Shown: positions 1 through 8,709 of the stretch, in pieces
Numbering within the stretch: the stretch's first letter is position 1
How the letters are laid out: every line of letters starts with the position of its first letter
From: Martelella radicis
GTDB taxonomy: Bacteria; Pseudomonadota; Alphaproteobacteria; Rhizobiales; Rhizobiaceae
Assembly: GCF_014196625.1 (NCBI RefSeq)
Contig: NZ_JACIDZ010000014.1
Location: 62,001 to 126,000, forward strand
DNA length: 64,000 nucleotides
Direction of reading: 5' to 3'
Notes under the pieces: generated by a model
Seen by the model: only the letters and a program-made list of their open reading frames with translations
Told to the model about the DNA's origin: nothing
The model's database searches: none
Position numbers and translations under genes: made by a program

Positions 1-727
1 TGTGGGCAACCCTGTCGTCGGACGCTTCTTCGACATGCTGGCGGACAATGGCGGCTCGGCAATCTGCGAGGAAATCGTCGAGATGATCGGTCTTTCGCAA
101 GTCATCTTCGATCGGGCCGCATCCCCCAAGGCACGCGGCGAACTCGAGGCGGCCTATGCAAAGGCGGAAGACTATTGCCGGAAGGTCCGGCAATACTCGG
201 TCTCGCCGGGCAATTTCGCCGGCGGCCTGACGACGATCGAGGAAAAGAGCATGGGGGCCTTTGCCAAGAGCGGTTCGCGCCCGATCGAAGGCGTGATCAA
301 GGTGGCCGAGCGTCCGCCCTATCCAGGGCTCTGGATCATGGACAGCGTTCCGGACGATCACTTCATGAATTTCGGTTATACCAATCCGAACGATACCGAA
401 GGCATCATGGATCTTGTGAGTGGTGGCAGCCAGGTCGTTCTCTTTGTCACAGGGCGCGGCAGCGTCATCGGCTCGGCGGTCTCTCCGCTTGTCAAGGTGA
501 CCGGCAATACGCGCACCTATGCACGGATGCGCGAAGACATGGATTTCAACGCGGGACGGGTGCTGGCCGGCGAGGTGACACTTGATGAGGCGGCCCTCGA
601 ACTGGCGGATCTCATCTGCGATATCGCTTCCGGCGTCCCGAGCAAGCCGGAAGCGCTTGGGCACCGCGAGCAATATGTCATGTATAAATATCAGGATAGC
701 GGCAGTGATAACGGCTGCAGGCTTTGA
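1..727 (+). CDS. UxaA-family (altronate/galactarate dehydratase type) hydrolase, C-terminal part
   Basis: The gene enters from the left edge, so only about 241 C-terminal residues are visible (full-length members have roughly 380-500); it ends in TGA at 725-727. The visible part has the conserved run [12 protein letters not shown] followed by PI.GV and a [11 protein letters not shown] block typical of the UxaA C-terminal domain. Family members are iron-dependent dehydratases that remove water from sugar acids such as D-altronate or D-galactarate to give 2-keto-3-deoxy acids. The next gene is a FadR-type regulator 98 bp downstream, and the following 13 kb carry sugar-acid genes, which fits a hexuronate/aldonate role. 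The substrate cannot be told from this fragment. Confidence 0.8.
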   Translation, partial: VGNPVVGRFFDMLADNGGSAICEEIVEMIGLSQVIFDRAASPKARGELEAAYAKAEDYCRKVRQYSVSPGNFAGGLTTIEEKSMGAFAKSGSRPIEGVIKVAERPPYPGLWIMDSVPDDHFMNFGYTNPNDTEGIMDLVSGGSQVVLFVTGRGSVIGSAVSPLVKVTGNTRTYARMREDMDFNAGRVLAGEVTLDEAALELADLICDIASGVPSKPEALGHREQYVMYKYQDSGSDNGCRL

Positions 728-811
728 CATTGCCCACCGGCGCCCGCAAAACGAAATCGGTTGCAGCGTTGGCAAACTCACAACGAACCCGCTTCAACCG
801 GGCCTGTCGCT

Positions 812-818
812 AGAGGGA
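812..818 (+). promoter_or_regulatory. Ribosome binding site deciding a TTG start
   Basis: AGAGGGA ends 7 bases before the TTG at 826-828. No in-frame ATG lies near the conserved N-terminus of the regulator, so this site supports the rare TTG start. Confidence 0.55.
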
Positions 819-825
819 CAATTCC

Positions 826-1524
826 TTGGTCAAGATCGAAAAAAAGACGCTTACCGAGCAGACCGTCGAGTACATTCTGGAGATGATCAACTCCGACCGT
901 CTCAGCGTCGGCATGGAAGTGCCGAGCGAGATGCAGGTCATCCGTGAGCTCGGCGTCAGCCGCGGCGTTGTGCGCGAGGCCTTCAAGTCGCTCGAAATTC
1001 TCGGCGTGCTGCAGGTCGAAAGCGGCAAACGGCCGAAGGTCGCGGAATTCAACCCCAAGGCGCTGCAGATCATCTTCGGCTTCGCCCTTGCCACCGAACA
1101 GGTCGAGACCACCCATATTCTGGGCTTCCGACGCCTGATGGAAGTTTCCAGCGTCGCGCTTGCCGCGCGCAACGGCACGGAAGAGGATTTTGCCGAGATT
1201 CGCCACCACATGGATCATATCCGCACCGATATTGCCGATATTCCGCGTTTCCTCGAGCACGATATCGCCTTTCATATCGCCCTTGCCGATGCCACCAAGA
1301 GCCCGATGTATTCCATCATGCTGAAGGCCCTGCGCTCGGCGGTCGCGCGTACGATCATCGACGGTCTTTATGCCGAGCGCCTGCGCAACCATTCAGAAGA
1401 GATCATAGAACTGCACCAGGCCATTACAGACGCTGTGTGCAATCGCGACGAACAAGGCGCCATGAAGGCGATGGACAATCATTTCGATTCCGTGATCGAG
1501 GACCTCCTGCGCGCAGGCGGCTGA
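826..1524 (+). CDS. FadR/GntR-family transcriptional regulator
   Basis: A 232-residue protein with an N-terminal winged helix-turn-helix (about residues 8-72; PSEMQVIRELGVSRGVVREAFKSL is the recognition region) and a C-terminal all-helical FCD ligand domain (about 95-225) containing the metal/ligand-binding histidines in EHDIAFHIAL and the late NHFDSV stretch. FadR-subfamily proteins usually repress sugar-acid or organic-acid catabolic genes and release DNA on binding the substrate or an intermediate. Start chosen at TTG 826 because of the spaced AGAGGGA. It follows the UxaA-type gene on the same strand and probably controls that upstream operon. I see no clear operator for it inside the window. 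Confidence 0.88.
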   Translation: MVKIEKKTLTEQTVEYILEMINSDRLSVGMEVPSEMQVIRELGVSRGVVREAFKSLEILGVLQVESGKRPKVAEFNPKALQIIFGFALATEQVETTHILGFRRLMEVSSVALAARNGTEEDFAEIRHHMDHIRTDIADIPRFLEHDIAFHIALADATKSPMYSIMLKALRSAVARTIIDGLYAERLRNHSEEIIELHQAITDAVCNRDEQGAMKAMDNHFDSVIEDLLRAGG

Positions 1525-1841
1525 AGCACCGGACTTCGGCCGGTTATGCAAGAAGACGATCGAGCCGAGCGATTTGCCCATTTTCGTAACCCCAACGACA
1601 TCGGCGTGGAACTCCGCCGGCCGGCCGAATACACAAGGTGAATATGACCGTTTGGGCGGGCTGAGATCATTCTTGATTGGCTTTCGGCCTCGTTCATGCC
1701 ACCGCCTGCTTTCTCCGGCCGCGCTTAACAACAAGCCGTTCGGAATCATCCGAAACGCCTGCAAGGCCATTAGGGTCAAACCGTTCTTCGCGCTTCAAGC
1801 CCAAGACAAAAGCGTCACCCGCGCGGCAAGGACATCGCGAT
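1525..1841. other. Intergenic region between convergent genes, no gene seen
   Basis: 317 bp between the FadR-type gene and the oxidoreductase that converges on it. Short open frames exist on both strands, but they lack a ribosome binding site and any recognisable domain. Only a weak hairpin (ACCGG/CCGGT around 1528-1545) is visible just after the regulator stop. Confidence 0.5.
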
Positions 1842-2987
1842 CTAGCGCTTCTGCCTCGCCTTAAGCAAACGCGTTGCCTGTCCTGCATCCAGAGCTTCGG
1901 GCCTGCGGCAACGGGTCGAAACCGCGACGCTGCTGTTTTCTTCACTTGAGCGCAGAATAGCCGTCAGAACATCCACGACGTGAAGCGCGAATTCGCCGTT
2001 GCAGCGGTGCTCGCGTCCTTCGACGATGGCCTGGGCCATGTCGGCGAGGCCGGCGGTGCGGTAATCAGCGACATCGCCGCGCGAGACCGTCCTGTTGGGC
2101 GGGCCGAGCGGATGATCCCACTGCGGCAGCGCAGCCGCTTCACGTCGTTTGGTAACCATCACGTCCCCGCCAAAGAAATTGGGATCCGGGACATGAAGGG
2201 TTCCCTCGCTGCCATAAAGCGCCATCGGCGCGAGATCATGCTGCCAGACGTCCCAGCTCGCCACCAACGTCACCAGCGCACCGGATTCGAAGGTGAGAAC
2301 GGCCTGAACCGTGGTCGCGACCTCAACCGGCACTGTTTCGCCGGCGCGCGGACCTGCGCCGATGGTCCGCGATCTCTCCGGCATCGAGGCCTCGGCCACA
2401 ACACGCGCCACCGGACCGAGAAGCTGGACAAGATTGGCGACGTAGTATGGGCCGAGATCGAGAATCGGGCCGCCACCCTTGCGGAAGAAGAAATCGGGAG
2501 ACGGATGCCACTCCTCCATGCCATGGTTCATGACGAAACAGGTTCCCGACGTCACGGTGCCCACCGCCCCATCATCAATCATGTGCCGGGCAAGCTGGTG
2601 CGAGGCGCCCAGGATCGTGTCCGGCGCGGAACCGATCCTGAGCCCGCGCGCTTCGGCAAGCTGCATGAGCGCCTTGCCTTCCGCGACATCCAGCACGAAC
2701 GGCTTTTCACAATAGACGTGCTTCCCAGCCTCAAGCGCCATCTTCGAAACGGAAAAATGCGCGGCGGGAGGCGTGAGGTTCAAGACGATATCGACATCGG
2801 GATGCGCCAGAAGCGCTTCGGGCATCATCGCCGGCAGTCCGAATTCCGCGCCGCGTTCCTCGGCTGCAGCGGCGTTCATGTCTGCGACGCCGACAAAGGC
2901 GATATTCGCGAAGGTTTTGGCACGCGCAAGATAGGCCGAGGATATATTGCCGCAGCCGATCAGCCCGACGCCGAGAACGGTTTTCAT
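1842..2987 (-). CDS. Gfo/Idh/MocA-family NAD(P)-dependent oxidoreductase
   Basis: A 381-residue protein with an N-terminal Rossmann fold (GLIGCGNISS near residues 7-16), the family EKP motif in KHVYCEKPF, and a C-terminal alpha/beta substrate domain. Such enzymes oxidise or reduce sugars, inositols and sugar acids. The open frame extends upstream to 3104, but the ATG at 2987 has GGAAGAG about 6 bases upstream and starts directly on the Rossmann beta-strand (MKTVLGVGLIGCG), so I chose it. It is the last gene of the leftward operon that starts with the UxuA-like dehydratase at 7990. The exact sugar substrate is unknown. Confidence 0.88.
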   Translation of the reverse strand: MKTVLGVGLIGCGNISSAYLARAKTFANIAFVGVADMNAAAAEERGAEFGLPAMMPEALLAHPDVDIVLNLTPPAAHFSVSKMALEAGKHVYCEKPFVLDVAEGKALMQLAEARGLRIGSAPDTILGASHQLARHMIDDGAVGTVTSGTCFVMNHGMEEWHPSPDFFFRKGGGPILDLGPYYVANLVQLLGPVARVVAEASMPERSRTIGAGPRAGETVPVEVATTVQAVLTFESGALVTLVASWDVWQHDLAPMALYGSEGTLHVPDPNFFGGDVMVTKRREAAALPQWDHPLGPPNRTVSRGDVADYRTAGLADMAQAIVEGREHRCNGEFALHVVDVLTAILRSSEENSSVAVSTRCRRPEALDAGQATRLLKARQKR

Positions 2988-3072
2988 GATTGCTCTTCCA
3001 GTATGTTGGGGCCGGGCGTCAGCCGCCCGTGCCCTTGCTGTTGATGTCGGCCTGGAGGACCGAACTAAGGCG

Positions 3073-3879
3073 TCAGTCCCAGTCCGGACCGACTTCGGGC
3101 ACAACGATGCGGAAACCGCGATCGAGCGCGGCGATCCGCTCCATGTCGGACTTGCTCAAAACGATCTTTTGCGCGTCAAAATTGCTCTTCTGACGCTCGG
3201 CGCTGGCGGACGCCGGAATGACGGCGATGCCGCGCTGCATCAACCAGGCAAGCGAAATCTGCGAGGCGGATGCGTCATGCTTTTCCGCAATCTCCTGCAG
3301 CACCGGATCTTCGGCCACGCGCCCCTGGGCCAGCGGCATGTAGGCCGTCGGCGTGATGCCCTTCGACAGGGCGAAGTCGACGAGCTTGTTGTTCTGCAGA
3401 AACGGATGGATTTCCACCTGATCGGTGTGGATCCGCCCCGGACCAAGGATTTCCTCGGCCTGTTTCAGGCGCGCGATCGGAAAATTGGAAACGCCGATAT
3501 GGCGTGCCTTGCCTTCATCCTGGATACGGCCGAGATCTTCCATATAGCTCTCGAACGGCACATCGGGATCGATCGACGGCCAGTGGATCAGCACAAGATC
3601 GATGACGTCGACCTGCAGATCCTTCAGGCTGGTCTCGACCGAAGGCAGGAACTGGGCCCGGTCGAGCTTCTTCTGCGCGACCTTGGTGGTGATGAAGACC
3701 TCATCGCGATCAAGGCCGCTTCTGCGCACGGCCTCGCCGACCGACGGCTCCGAGCCGTAGCTTTGGGCCGTGTCGATGTGGCGATAGCCGATTTCGAGTG
3801 CGGACAGGATGGCGCGGATGCCTTCTTCTTCGAGGCGGCCATAGGTTCCAAGGCCCATCATCGGGATTGTGTCAGGCAT
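3073..3879 (-). CDS. Aldo/keto reductase (2,5-diketogluconate reductase-like)
   Basis: A 268-residue single (alpha/beta)8-barrel NADPH-dependent reductase. The catalytic tetrad is visible as D36, Y41, K66 and H99 (HIDTAQSYG, TTKV, LIHWP). The GVSNF and late IPAS segments for cofactor binding are present. The start at 3879 has GAAGGAG upstream. Members of this branch reduce aldehydes or keto-sugars such as 2,5-diketo-D-gluconate. Its place between the permease gene and a Gfo/Idh/MocA enzyme suggests it interconverts an imported sugar acid or its carbonyl form. The assignment to a specific substrate is inference. Confidence 0.88.
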   Translation of the reverse strand: MPDTIPMMGLGTYGRLEEEGIRAILSALEIGYRHIDTAQSYGSEPSVGEAVRRSGLDRDEVFITTKVAQKKLDRAQFLPSVETSLKDLQVDVIDLVLIHWPSIDPDVPFESYMEDLGRIQDEGKARHIGVSNFPIARLKQAEEILGPGRIHTDQVEIHPFLQNNKLVDFALSKGITPTAYMPLAQGRVAEDPVLQEIAEKHDASASQISLAWLMQRGIAVIPASASAERQKSNFDAQKIVLSKSDMERIAALDRGFRIVVPEVGPDWD

Positions 3880-3889
3880 GATATCTCCT

Positions 3890-4720
3890 TCAGCCCTTGG
3901 TTCCGCCGGCCGTCAGACCGCCGACAAAGAGCTTCTGCATGGCGAGGAAAAGAATGGCGATCGGGACCGTCATGATGACGGAGGCGGCCATGACAGCACC
4001 CCAGTCCGTGTTGAATTCGGTGGTGAATTCCGACAATCCGATCGGCAGCGTCTTGGTCGAGGAGTCGATGGCGAAGCACAGCGCGAAGATGAATTCGTTC
4101 CATGTGGTCACAAAGGCATAGACGATCACCGCGACAACGCCTGGAAGCGACAGCGGAAGCGTGATGCGCAACAACGCGCCAAGCCTCGAAGCGCCGTCGA
4201 CAATGGCCGCCTCTTCCAGCTCAACCGGAATGCCGCGGAAATAGGAGATCAGCATGAAGACGCTGAGCGGCAGGGTCAGGATGAGGTAGGCAAGGATCAG
4301 GCCGAGATAGGTGTTGAGCAGGTTCAGCCAGTTGAGCACGACATAAAGCGGCACGATGATCGCCGCCGTCGGCAGAAGCTGGCCGACGATGATCAGCGAG
4401 ATGGCCAGCGACTTGCCCTTGAACTTGAAGCGGGCAAAGCCGTAGGAGGCCAGGATGGCGAGCGCCAGCGCGATTGCGGTTGAACCGGCGGAAATGATCA
4501 GCGAGTTCAGGAAGTAGCGCGGCACGTTCGATTCAAACAGGACCTTGGTGTAGTTGGCCCAGCTCGGCGCCTCCGGGATCCATGTCGGCGGAACGGTGTA
4601 GAGCTCGCTCAGCTTCTTGAAGGATGAAATCAGCATCCACAGGAAGGGGAACATGGTGACGACAACAACGGCTGCGATCGCGGGATAGAGGGGCCATTGG
4701 GCCCTGGTACGTGAAGCCAT
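3890..4720 (-). CDS. Carbohydrate ABC transporter permease (MalG/UgpE type)
   Basis: A 276-residue inner-membrane protein with about six hydrophobic segments and the binding-protein-dependent permease signature EEAAIVDGASRLGALLRITLP (EAA loop, near residues 173-193) that docks on the ATPase. It is the second permease of a CUT1-type sugar importer; the partner permease lies 4 bp upstream and the binding protein follows upstream of that. No ATPase is encoded in this operon. The matching subunit is probably the gene at 12673 on the other strand. Confidence 0.9.
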   Translation of the reverse strand: MASRTRAQWPLYPAIAAVVVVTMFPFLWMLISSFKKLSELYTVPPTWIPEAPSWANYTKVLFESNVPRYFLNSLIISAGSTAIALALAILASYGFARFKFKGKSLAISLIIVGQLLPTAAIIVPLYVVLNWLNLLNTYLGLILAYLILTLPLSVFMLISYFRGIPVELEEAAIVDGASRLGALLRITLPLSLPGVVAVIVYAFVTTWNEFIFALCFAIDSSTKTLPIGLSEFTTEFNTDWGAVMAASVIMTVPIAILFLAMQKLFVGGLTAGGTKG

Positions 4721-4724
4721 GACC

Positions 4725-5579
4725 TTACTCCTTTTCTGCGAAGACGGTGACGTAGAGAACCATCAGCACGCCGGTGATGCCCAGGAACATGACCGACAGG
4801 GCCGCCGCCTGGTTGAACTGGAAGAACTGGAAGGCCTGCCGGAAGATCTGGATTGGCAGGATGATCGAGCGGTTGGCAGGCCCGCCGCCGGTCATCGCGT
4901 AGATGATGGTGATGGCGTTGAGCCCCCAGATGGCGAGCAGCAGGGACAGCGAGCTCAGGACCGGCTTCAGATAGGGCAACGTCACGAAGATGATCTCGTG
5001 GTGCAGCTTGGCGCCGTCGATGCGGGCGGCTTCATAGACATCCTTCGGAATGGCCTGCAGGCCTGCGAGCACCATGATGGCGACGAAGGGGAACATCTTC
5101 CAGACATTGACGGTGACGAGCGCCGGCATGACGGTGTTCGGGTTGGTCAGCCAGCCGATCGGCTGATCGATGACGCCGGCACCCTGCGCCATGTAGTTGA
5201 TGATGCCGAACTCGGTGTGAAACATCCAGGCCCAGGTCGTGGCGGCGACGATGCCCGGGATGACCCACGGCACGACGATCATCGCCCGAAGCGCGCTGCG
5301 CCCCCAGAAGGGCGCATTGAGCAGAAGACCGACGGCGGTTCCCAGGATGATCTGGAACACGATCGAGAAAAACACGTAGACGAAGGTGTTGCGCAGCGTA
5401 ATGCCGGTCAGGCGCTGATCCAGCATGGTCCGGAAGTTTTCCAGGCCGACATAGTTGCCCGCGGGATCGGTAACGGAAAGGACGACTGTGTAGACCAGCG
5501 GGTAAAACACCAGCAGGGCGAGCACAAAGAGCGCTGGAAACACGAACAGCGGTCCGGTGAAGCGGGAACTGACACGCAT
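4725..5579 (-). CDS. Carbohydrate ABC transporter permease (MalF/UgpA type)
   Basis: A 284-residue inner-membrane permease with six hydrophobic segments and the EAA loop YEAARIDGAKLHHEIIFVTLP. The ATG at 5579 is preferred over the upstream in-frame ATG at 5618 because AAGAGGAA lies 5-6 bases before it and the shorter protein starts close to the first membrane helix. It forms the heterodimeric channel of a CUT1 sugar importer with the downstream permease. Confidence 0.9.
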   Translation of the reverse strand: MRVSSRFTGPLFVFPALFVLALLVFYPLVYTVVLSVTDPAGNYVGLENFRTMLDQRLTGITLRNTFVYVFFSIVFQIILGTAVGLLLNAPFWGRSALRAMIVVPWVIPGIVAATTWAWMFHTEFGIINYMAQGAGVIDQPIGWLTNPNTVMPALVTVNVWKMFPFVAIMVLAGLQAIPKDVYEAARIDGAKLHHEIIFVTLPYLKPVLSSLSLLLAIWGLNAITIIYAMTGGGPANRSIILPIQIFRQAFQFFQFNQAAALSVMFLGITGVLMVLYVTVFAEKE

Positions 5580-5646
5580 GGCATTCCTCTTGAAAGCGGC
5601 GGGGGGACCGGGCCGCACGCAAGCGCGCGGCCCAACCGAAGCGTTG

Positions 5647-6873
5647 TTATTTCAGAAGACCATCGATCTGCTGCGTGGTGTCCGTCAGGACCTCCTGGAC
5701 ATCGGCGCCACCAAGGAGGATTTCCTGGATGGAGTCGAAATACATCTGCGTGATCTGCACCCAGTTGTTCACCGGCGGCTGCGGACGCGCATACTGCAGC
5801 ATTTCACGGAACTTCTCGTATTCGGGAAGCTGGAACTGCTCCATCTGCATGGCCGTCTCGCGGGCCGGGAAGTTGTTGTCGGTGTAGTAGCCCATGTTTT
5901 CCGGCTCAAGCAGATAGGCCAGGAAGGTCTCTGCGTCTTCCTTGTTCTTCGCAGCGTCCGGGATAACGAAGTTCCAACCGCCGAGAATGACGGAGGTTTC
6001 CTTGCCTTCCGGATGCGGGATCAGGGCCGTGCCGACATCGATATCCGGGTTTTCCTGCGCGATCGAGCCAAGGTCGAACTGGCCGGACTGATAGATCGCG
6101 ATGGTTTCGGCGATGAACAGACGGCGAAGCGCCGTGCCGTCGTTTTCAAGCGTGGACGGCGGCGCGGAGCCCTCGGCCAGGAAGCTCGTATAGAAGTCGA
6201 CGGCTTCAACGGATTCCGGCGTATCGAGAATGCTCGACTGCAGGTCTTCAGAGAGTACGCCGCCGCCATTCATCCACAGGAAGGGAAGCGAACGGAAGAT
6301 CGTGTTGGACACTTCACCGCCGCCGGCAATGCCCATGCCATAGTGAGAGCCATTGGTCAGCGCTGCAGCGACTTCCTGCAGTTCCGCCCAGGTTTCCGGA
6401 AAGTCTTCCGGATCAAGGCCGGCTTCACGGAACATGTCCTTGTTGTAGATCATCGCATGCGCTTCGGCGCGGAAAGGAATGCCGTAAAGACCGCCATCAA
6501 CCTTGGCGGTATTCAGGGCCGCCGGGAGGAAATCGTCGAGGTCGATTTCATTGTCCGCGATGAAGTCATCGAGCTGCATCAGTCCGCCGGTGGTTGCGAA
6601 CGGAACGGTCCAGCCATTGGCGACATCGATGAGGTCAGGCGTATTGCCGGACTGCAACGCGACGAGAACGCGGTTCTGCAGGCCGTTGGGCACCACGCGT
6701 TCGACCCTGACTGAAATGTCCGGGTTCTGCTCTTCGAACTTCTGCGCAAGCACTTCGGCGCGATCGGCACCGAATTCAGGGGCCCACCAGGTGATTTCCC
6801 CGGCAAAGGCCGGAGCCTGCATCAGAAACAGCGGCACCGCTGCCGTCATGGCGAGTTTGGATTTGAGCTGCAT
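5647..6873 (-). CDS. Extracellular sugar-binding protein of an ABC importer
   Basis: A 408-residue periplasmic solute-binding protein of the MalE/UgpB type. It has a cleavable signal peptide (basic start, hydrophobic stretch, APAFA before residue 25), then ITWWAPEFGADRAEVL and the family's extended two-lobe fold (GIPFRAEAHAMIYNKDMF is the typical hinge region). It captures the substrate for the two permeases encoded downstream. Genes upstream and downstream encode sugar-acid enzymes, so an oligo- or monosaccharide acid is a reasonable guess, but the ligand is not evident from sequence. Confidence 0.9.
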   Translation of the reverse strand: MQLKSKLAMTAAVPLFLMQAPAFAGEITWWAPEFGADRAEVLAQKFEEQNPDISVRVERVVPNGLQNRVLVALQSGNTPDLIDVANGWTVPFATTGGLMQLDDFIADNEIDLDDFLPAALNTAKVDGGLYGIPFRAEAHAMIYNKDMFREAGLDPEDFPETWAELQEVAAALTNGSHYGMGIAGGGEVSNTIFRSLPFLWMNGGGVLSEDLQSSILDTPESVEAVDFYTSFLAEGSAPPSTLENDGTALRRLFIAETIAIYQSGQFDLGSIAQENPDIDVGTALIPHPEGKETSVILGGWNFVIPDAAKNKEDAETFLAYLLEPENMGYYTDNNFPARETAMQMEQFQLPEYEKFREMLQYARPQPPVNNWVQITQMYFDSIQEILLGGADVQEVLTDTTQQIDGLLK

Positions 6874-6907
6874 ATTCTTCCTCCCAAGTAAGAAGTTGTT
6901 GCTGTGT

Positions 6908-7990
6908 TCAAGACATTTGCGGCACGGAAAGCCGCGGCGCCGTCTTGAGGAGGGCGTTCATGTAGCCCACCGCATGCGCCATCCCGACATGCCAGGGGGC
7001 AGGACAGGAAATTTCTGGAATGTGATCGGGTACCAGCACGCCGTCATAACCTTCGACGTGCAGGATCCGGGCGATCTCGGACATGTCCGTATCGCCGTCA
7101 TCGATGAAGGCCTCCGCGTAGCGGGGAACCTTGCCCTTGACGTTGCGGAAATGCACATAGGCAATCCGCCCCGTACGCGCGTAATGGCGTGTCGTCTCGT
7201 AGACATCGCCGGGCATTTCCATCAGCGAGCCGACGCAGAACTGCATGGCGTTGGACGGGCTGTCGATGACCGACAGGAGCCGGTCGTATTTTTCGGGCCG
7301 GTTGACGAGGCGTGCAGCGCCCCGAAGCATATCCGCCGGCGGATCGTCGGGATGGGCGGCGAGCACGACGCCCGCGTCCTCCGCCACTGGGACGAGCTCC
7401 TTCAGGAACCATTCGAGGCGCTGCCAAAGCTCTTCTTCGCTGCAGGTCACGGGACCGAGACCCCGATCTTCCCGCACGCGCATGTTCCAGACGACGCCGT
7501 CAGGGATCGGCCGATCATGATCGAAACGCGACATGTCGAATGTCGTCGCCATGGCTCCGCCGCGGGCGATCGGCTGCCTTTGCCATCCCCACACGCCGGC
7601 CAGCGAGAAATTGTAGCCAATGACCGGGATGCCGGCCCGCCCGCAATCGCGGACGAGCCTTTTCAGACCATCCATCTGCCGGACCCGATCGGGGCCGTTC
7701 AACAGGATGTCGGACCAGAATGACGGAGAGAGGTTCTCAAGCGCGGCGACCCGAATGCCATCAGCGGCCAGCATTTTCACCACATCCGAAAGCGTTTCGT
7801 AGTCCCAGAGCGGCGCTCCGAAATCTTCCGAAAGAGGCGGCCCCGGCTGACCTTTCAGCCAGTCGGACGGATCGGCGTTCTGGCCGTAGCGGACCAGGTG
7901 GATGACAACATCACGGATGCCGAGCTGGGCGGCAAAACGCGCTCCGGCCCGCGAAAGGCTTTCTCCGAAAAGTGTCAGTCCTACCCGCAT
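6908..7990 (-). CDS. Mannonate dehydratase (UxuA)-like TIM-barrel enzyme
   Basis: A 360-residue protein with UxuA-family landmarks: YNFSLAGVWGW, AAHPDDPP, YVHFRNVKG, FIDDGDTDM and VPDHIPE, which hold the metal-binding His/Asp/Cys residues. UxuA removes water from D-mannonate to give 2-keto-3-deoxygluconate in glucuronate catabolism. The frame is open to an ATG at 8062, but the ATG at 7990 has AGGGAG about 7 bases upstream and begins exactly where the barrel starts (MRVGLTLFG), so I chose it. It is the first gene of the leftward transporter operon and lies just downstream of a dyad at 8060-8088. True mannonate specificity is unproven because the family also contains divergent homologues. Confidence 0.78.
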   Translation of the reverse strand: MRVGLTLFGESLSRAGARFAAQLGIRDVVIHLVRYGQNADPSDWLKGQPGPPLSEDFGAPLWDYETLSDVVKMLAADGIRVAALENLSPSFWSDILLNGPDRVRQMDGLKRLVRDCGRAGIPVIGYNFSLAGVWGWQRQPIARGGAMATTFDMSRFDHDRPIPDGVVWNMRVREDRGLGPVTCSEEELWQRLEWFLKELVPVAEDAGVVLAAHPDDPPADMLRGAARLVNRPEKYDRLLSVIDSPSNAMQFCVGSLMEMPGDVYETTRHYARTGRIAYVHFRNVKGKVPRYAEAFIDDGDTDMSEIARILHVEGYDGVLVPDHIPEISCPAPWHVGMAHAVGYMNALLKTAPRLSVPQMS

Positions 7991-8059
7991 TTTCCGCTCC
8001 CTGAGCGCGATCTCCGAAACCTTTGCCTCTCCCGGTTTCGGACCGCCCATCGAAAAGTC

Positions 8060-8088
8060 CATATTTGGAACTAACTGTTCTTTATATG
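8060..8088. promoter_or_regulatory. Dyad operator copy 1 (upstream of the UxuA-like operon)
   Basis: Arms CATATTTGGAAC and GTTCTTTATATG are separated by 5 bases; 9 of 12 positions pair. The same arm sequence recurs at 8687 and 10830, all around the IclR gene, so it is probably that regulator's binding site. It lies about 70-100 bp upstream of the start at 7990. Confidence 0.6.
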
Positions 8089-8154
8089 AAACTAGATTGT
8101 TATCGCATGCCGAGTCAAGAGATTTGTCCTGACGGCGGCATGTCTGGCTGGTTT

Positions 8155-8592
8155 TTATGAACGCTCGGCCTTCATGGCCTTGATGGCTGCAAACTGCATG
8201 CAGTCCGGCATCATCTGCATGATCTCGATGCGGTTGCCGTCGGGATCATCGATCCAGCACTGACGGTTGCCGTCACGGCCGGTCACGACCGGTTTTGCGA
8301 GTGGAACACCGAGCTCTTCAAAGTGCTTTGCAGCAGCATTGATATCAGCCGTCTCAACGCATAAGTGATTGTAACCAGTTGCATTTGGCCCCGGCACCTT
8401 GTTGCCCTCGCCATCCGGAAACAGCTCGAGATAGAGCGTATCGGTCACCCGCAGATAGACAAGCCAGACCCGGCCGTCATCCTGGTTCAGGCGGAACATT
8501 TCTGGAAAACCAAACACATCCGTATAGAATGCAAGGGACCGATCAATATCCGTGCAGCGGATGGCCACATGGCCGATTCCGGTAAAAATCAT
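8155..8592 (-). CDS. VOC/glyoxalase-fold protein
   Basis: A 145-residue glyoxalase I/VOC protein made of two beta-alpha-beta-beta-beta modules. The four metal-ligand positions are visible: H8 (GHVA), E in LYLELF, H in HLCVET and E in RIEIMQ, which matches a metal-dependent glyoxalase I or related lyase. The start at 8592 has AGGAG upstream; the longer frame to 8661 runs through a region without coding character. It is transcribed toward the UxuA-like operon and away from the IclR gene. A role in aldehyde detoxification during sugar-acid breakdown is a guess; the specific reaction is unknown. Confidence 0.8.
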   Translation of the reverse strand: MIFTGIGHVAIRCTDIDRSLAFYTDVFGFPEMFRLNQDDGRVWLVYLRVTDTLYLELFPDGEGNKVPGPNATGYNHLCVETADINAAAKHFEELGVPLAKPVVTGRDGNRQCWIDDPDGNRIEIMQMMPDCMQFAAIKAMKAERS

Positions 8593-8684
8593 TGCTTTAA
8601 CTCCTATGCAATGTCGGTTGAGACTAATGTTTGTGTACCAACCCGATAGACAAGCACACAAAATCCCGATACCCAGATGAAAAG

Positions 8685-8709
8685 TTCATATTTGGGATCG
8701 TTCTATGAA
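8685..8709. promoter_or_regulatory. Operator-like copy 2 at the IclR gene start
   Basis: TTCATATTTGGGATC followed by GTTCTATGAA. The left arm matches the copies at 8060 and 10830 and the outer six bases form a dyad. It overlaps the ATG at 8705, which suggests autoregulation or that translation really begins at 8753. Confidence 0.45.

Noticed and set aside
1574-1864. Open frame of about 96 residues between convergent genes
   Set aside because: No ribosome binding site and no domain; the composition is Arg/Ser-rich, typical of chance frames in GC-rich DNA.
8062-8062. Upstream start for the UxuA-like protein at 8062
   Set aside because: It lies at the edge of the predicted operator with no ribosome binding site, while 7990 has AGGGAG upstream and starts at the conserved barrel.
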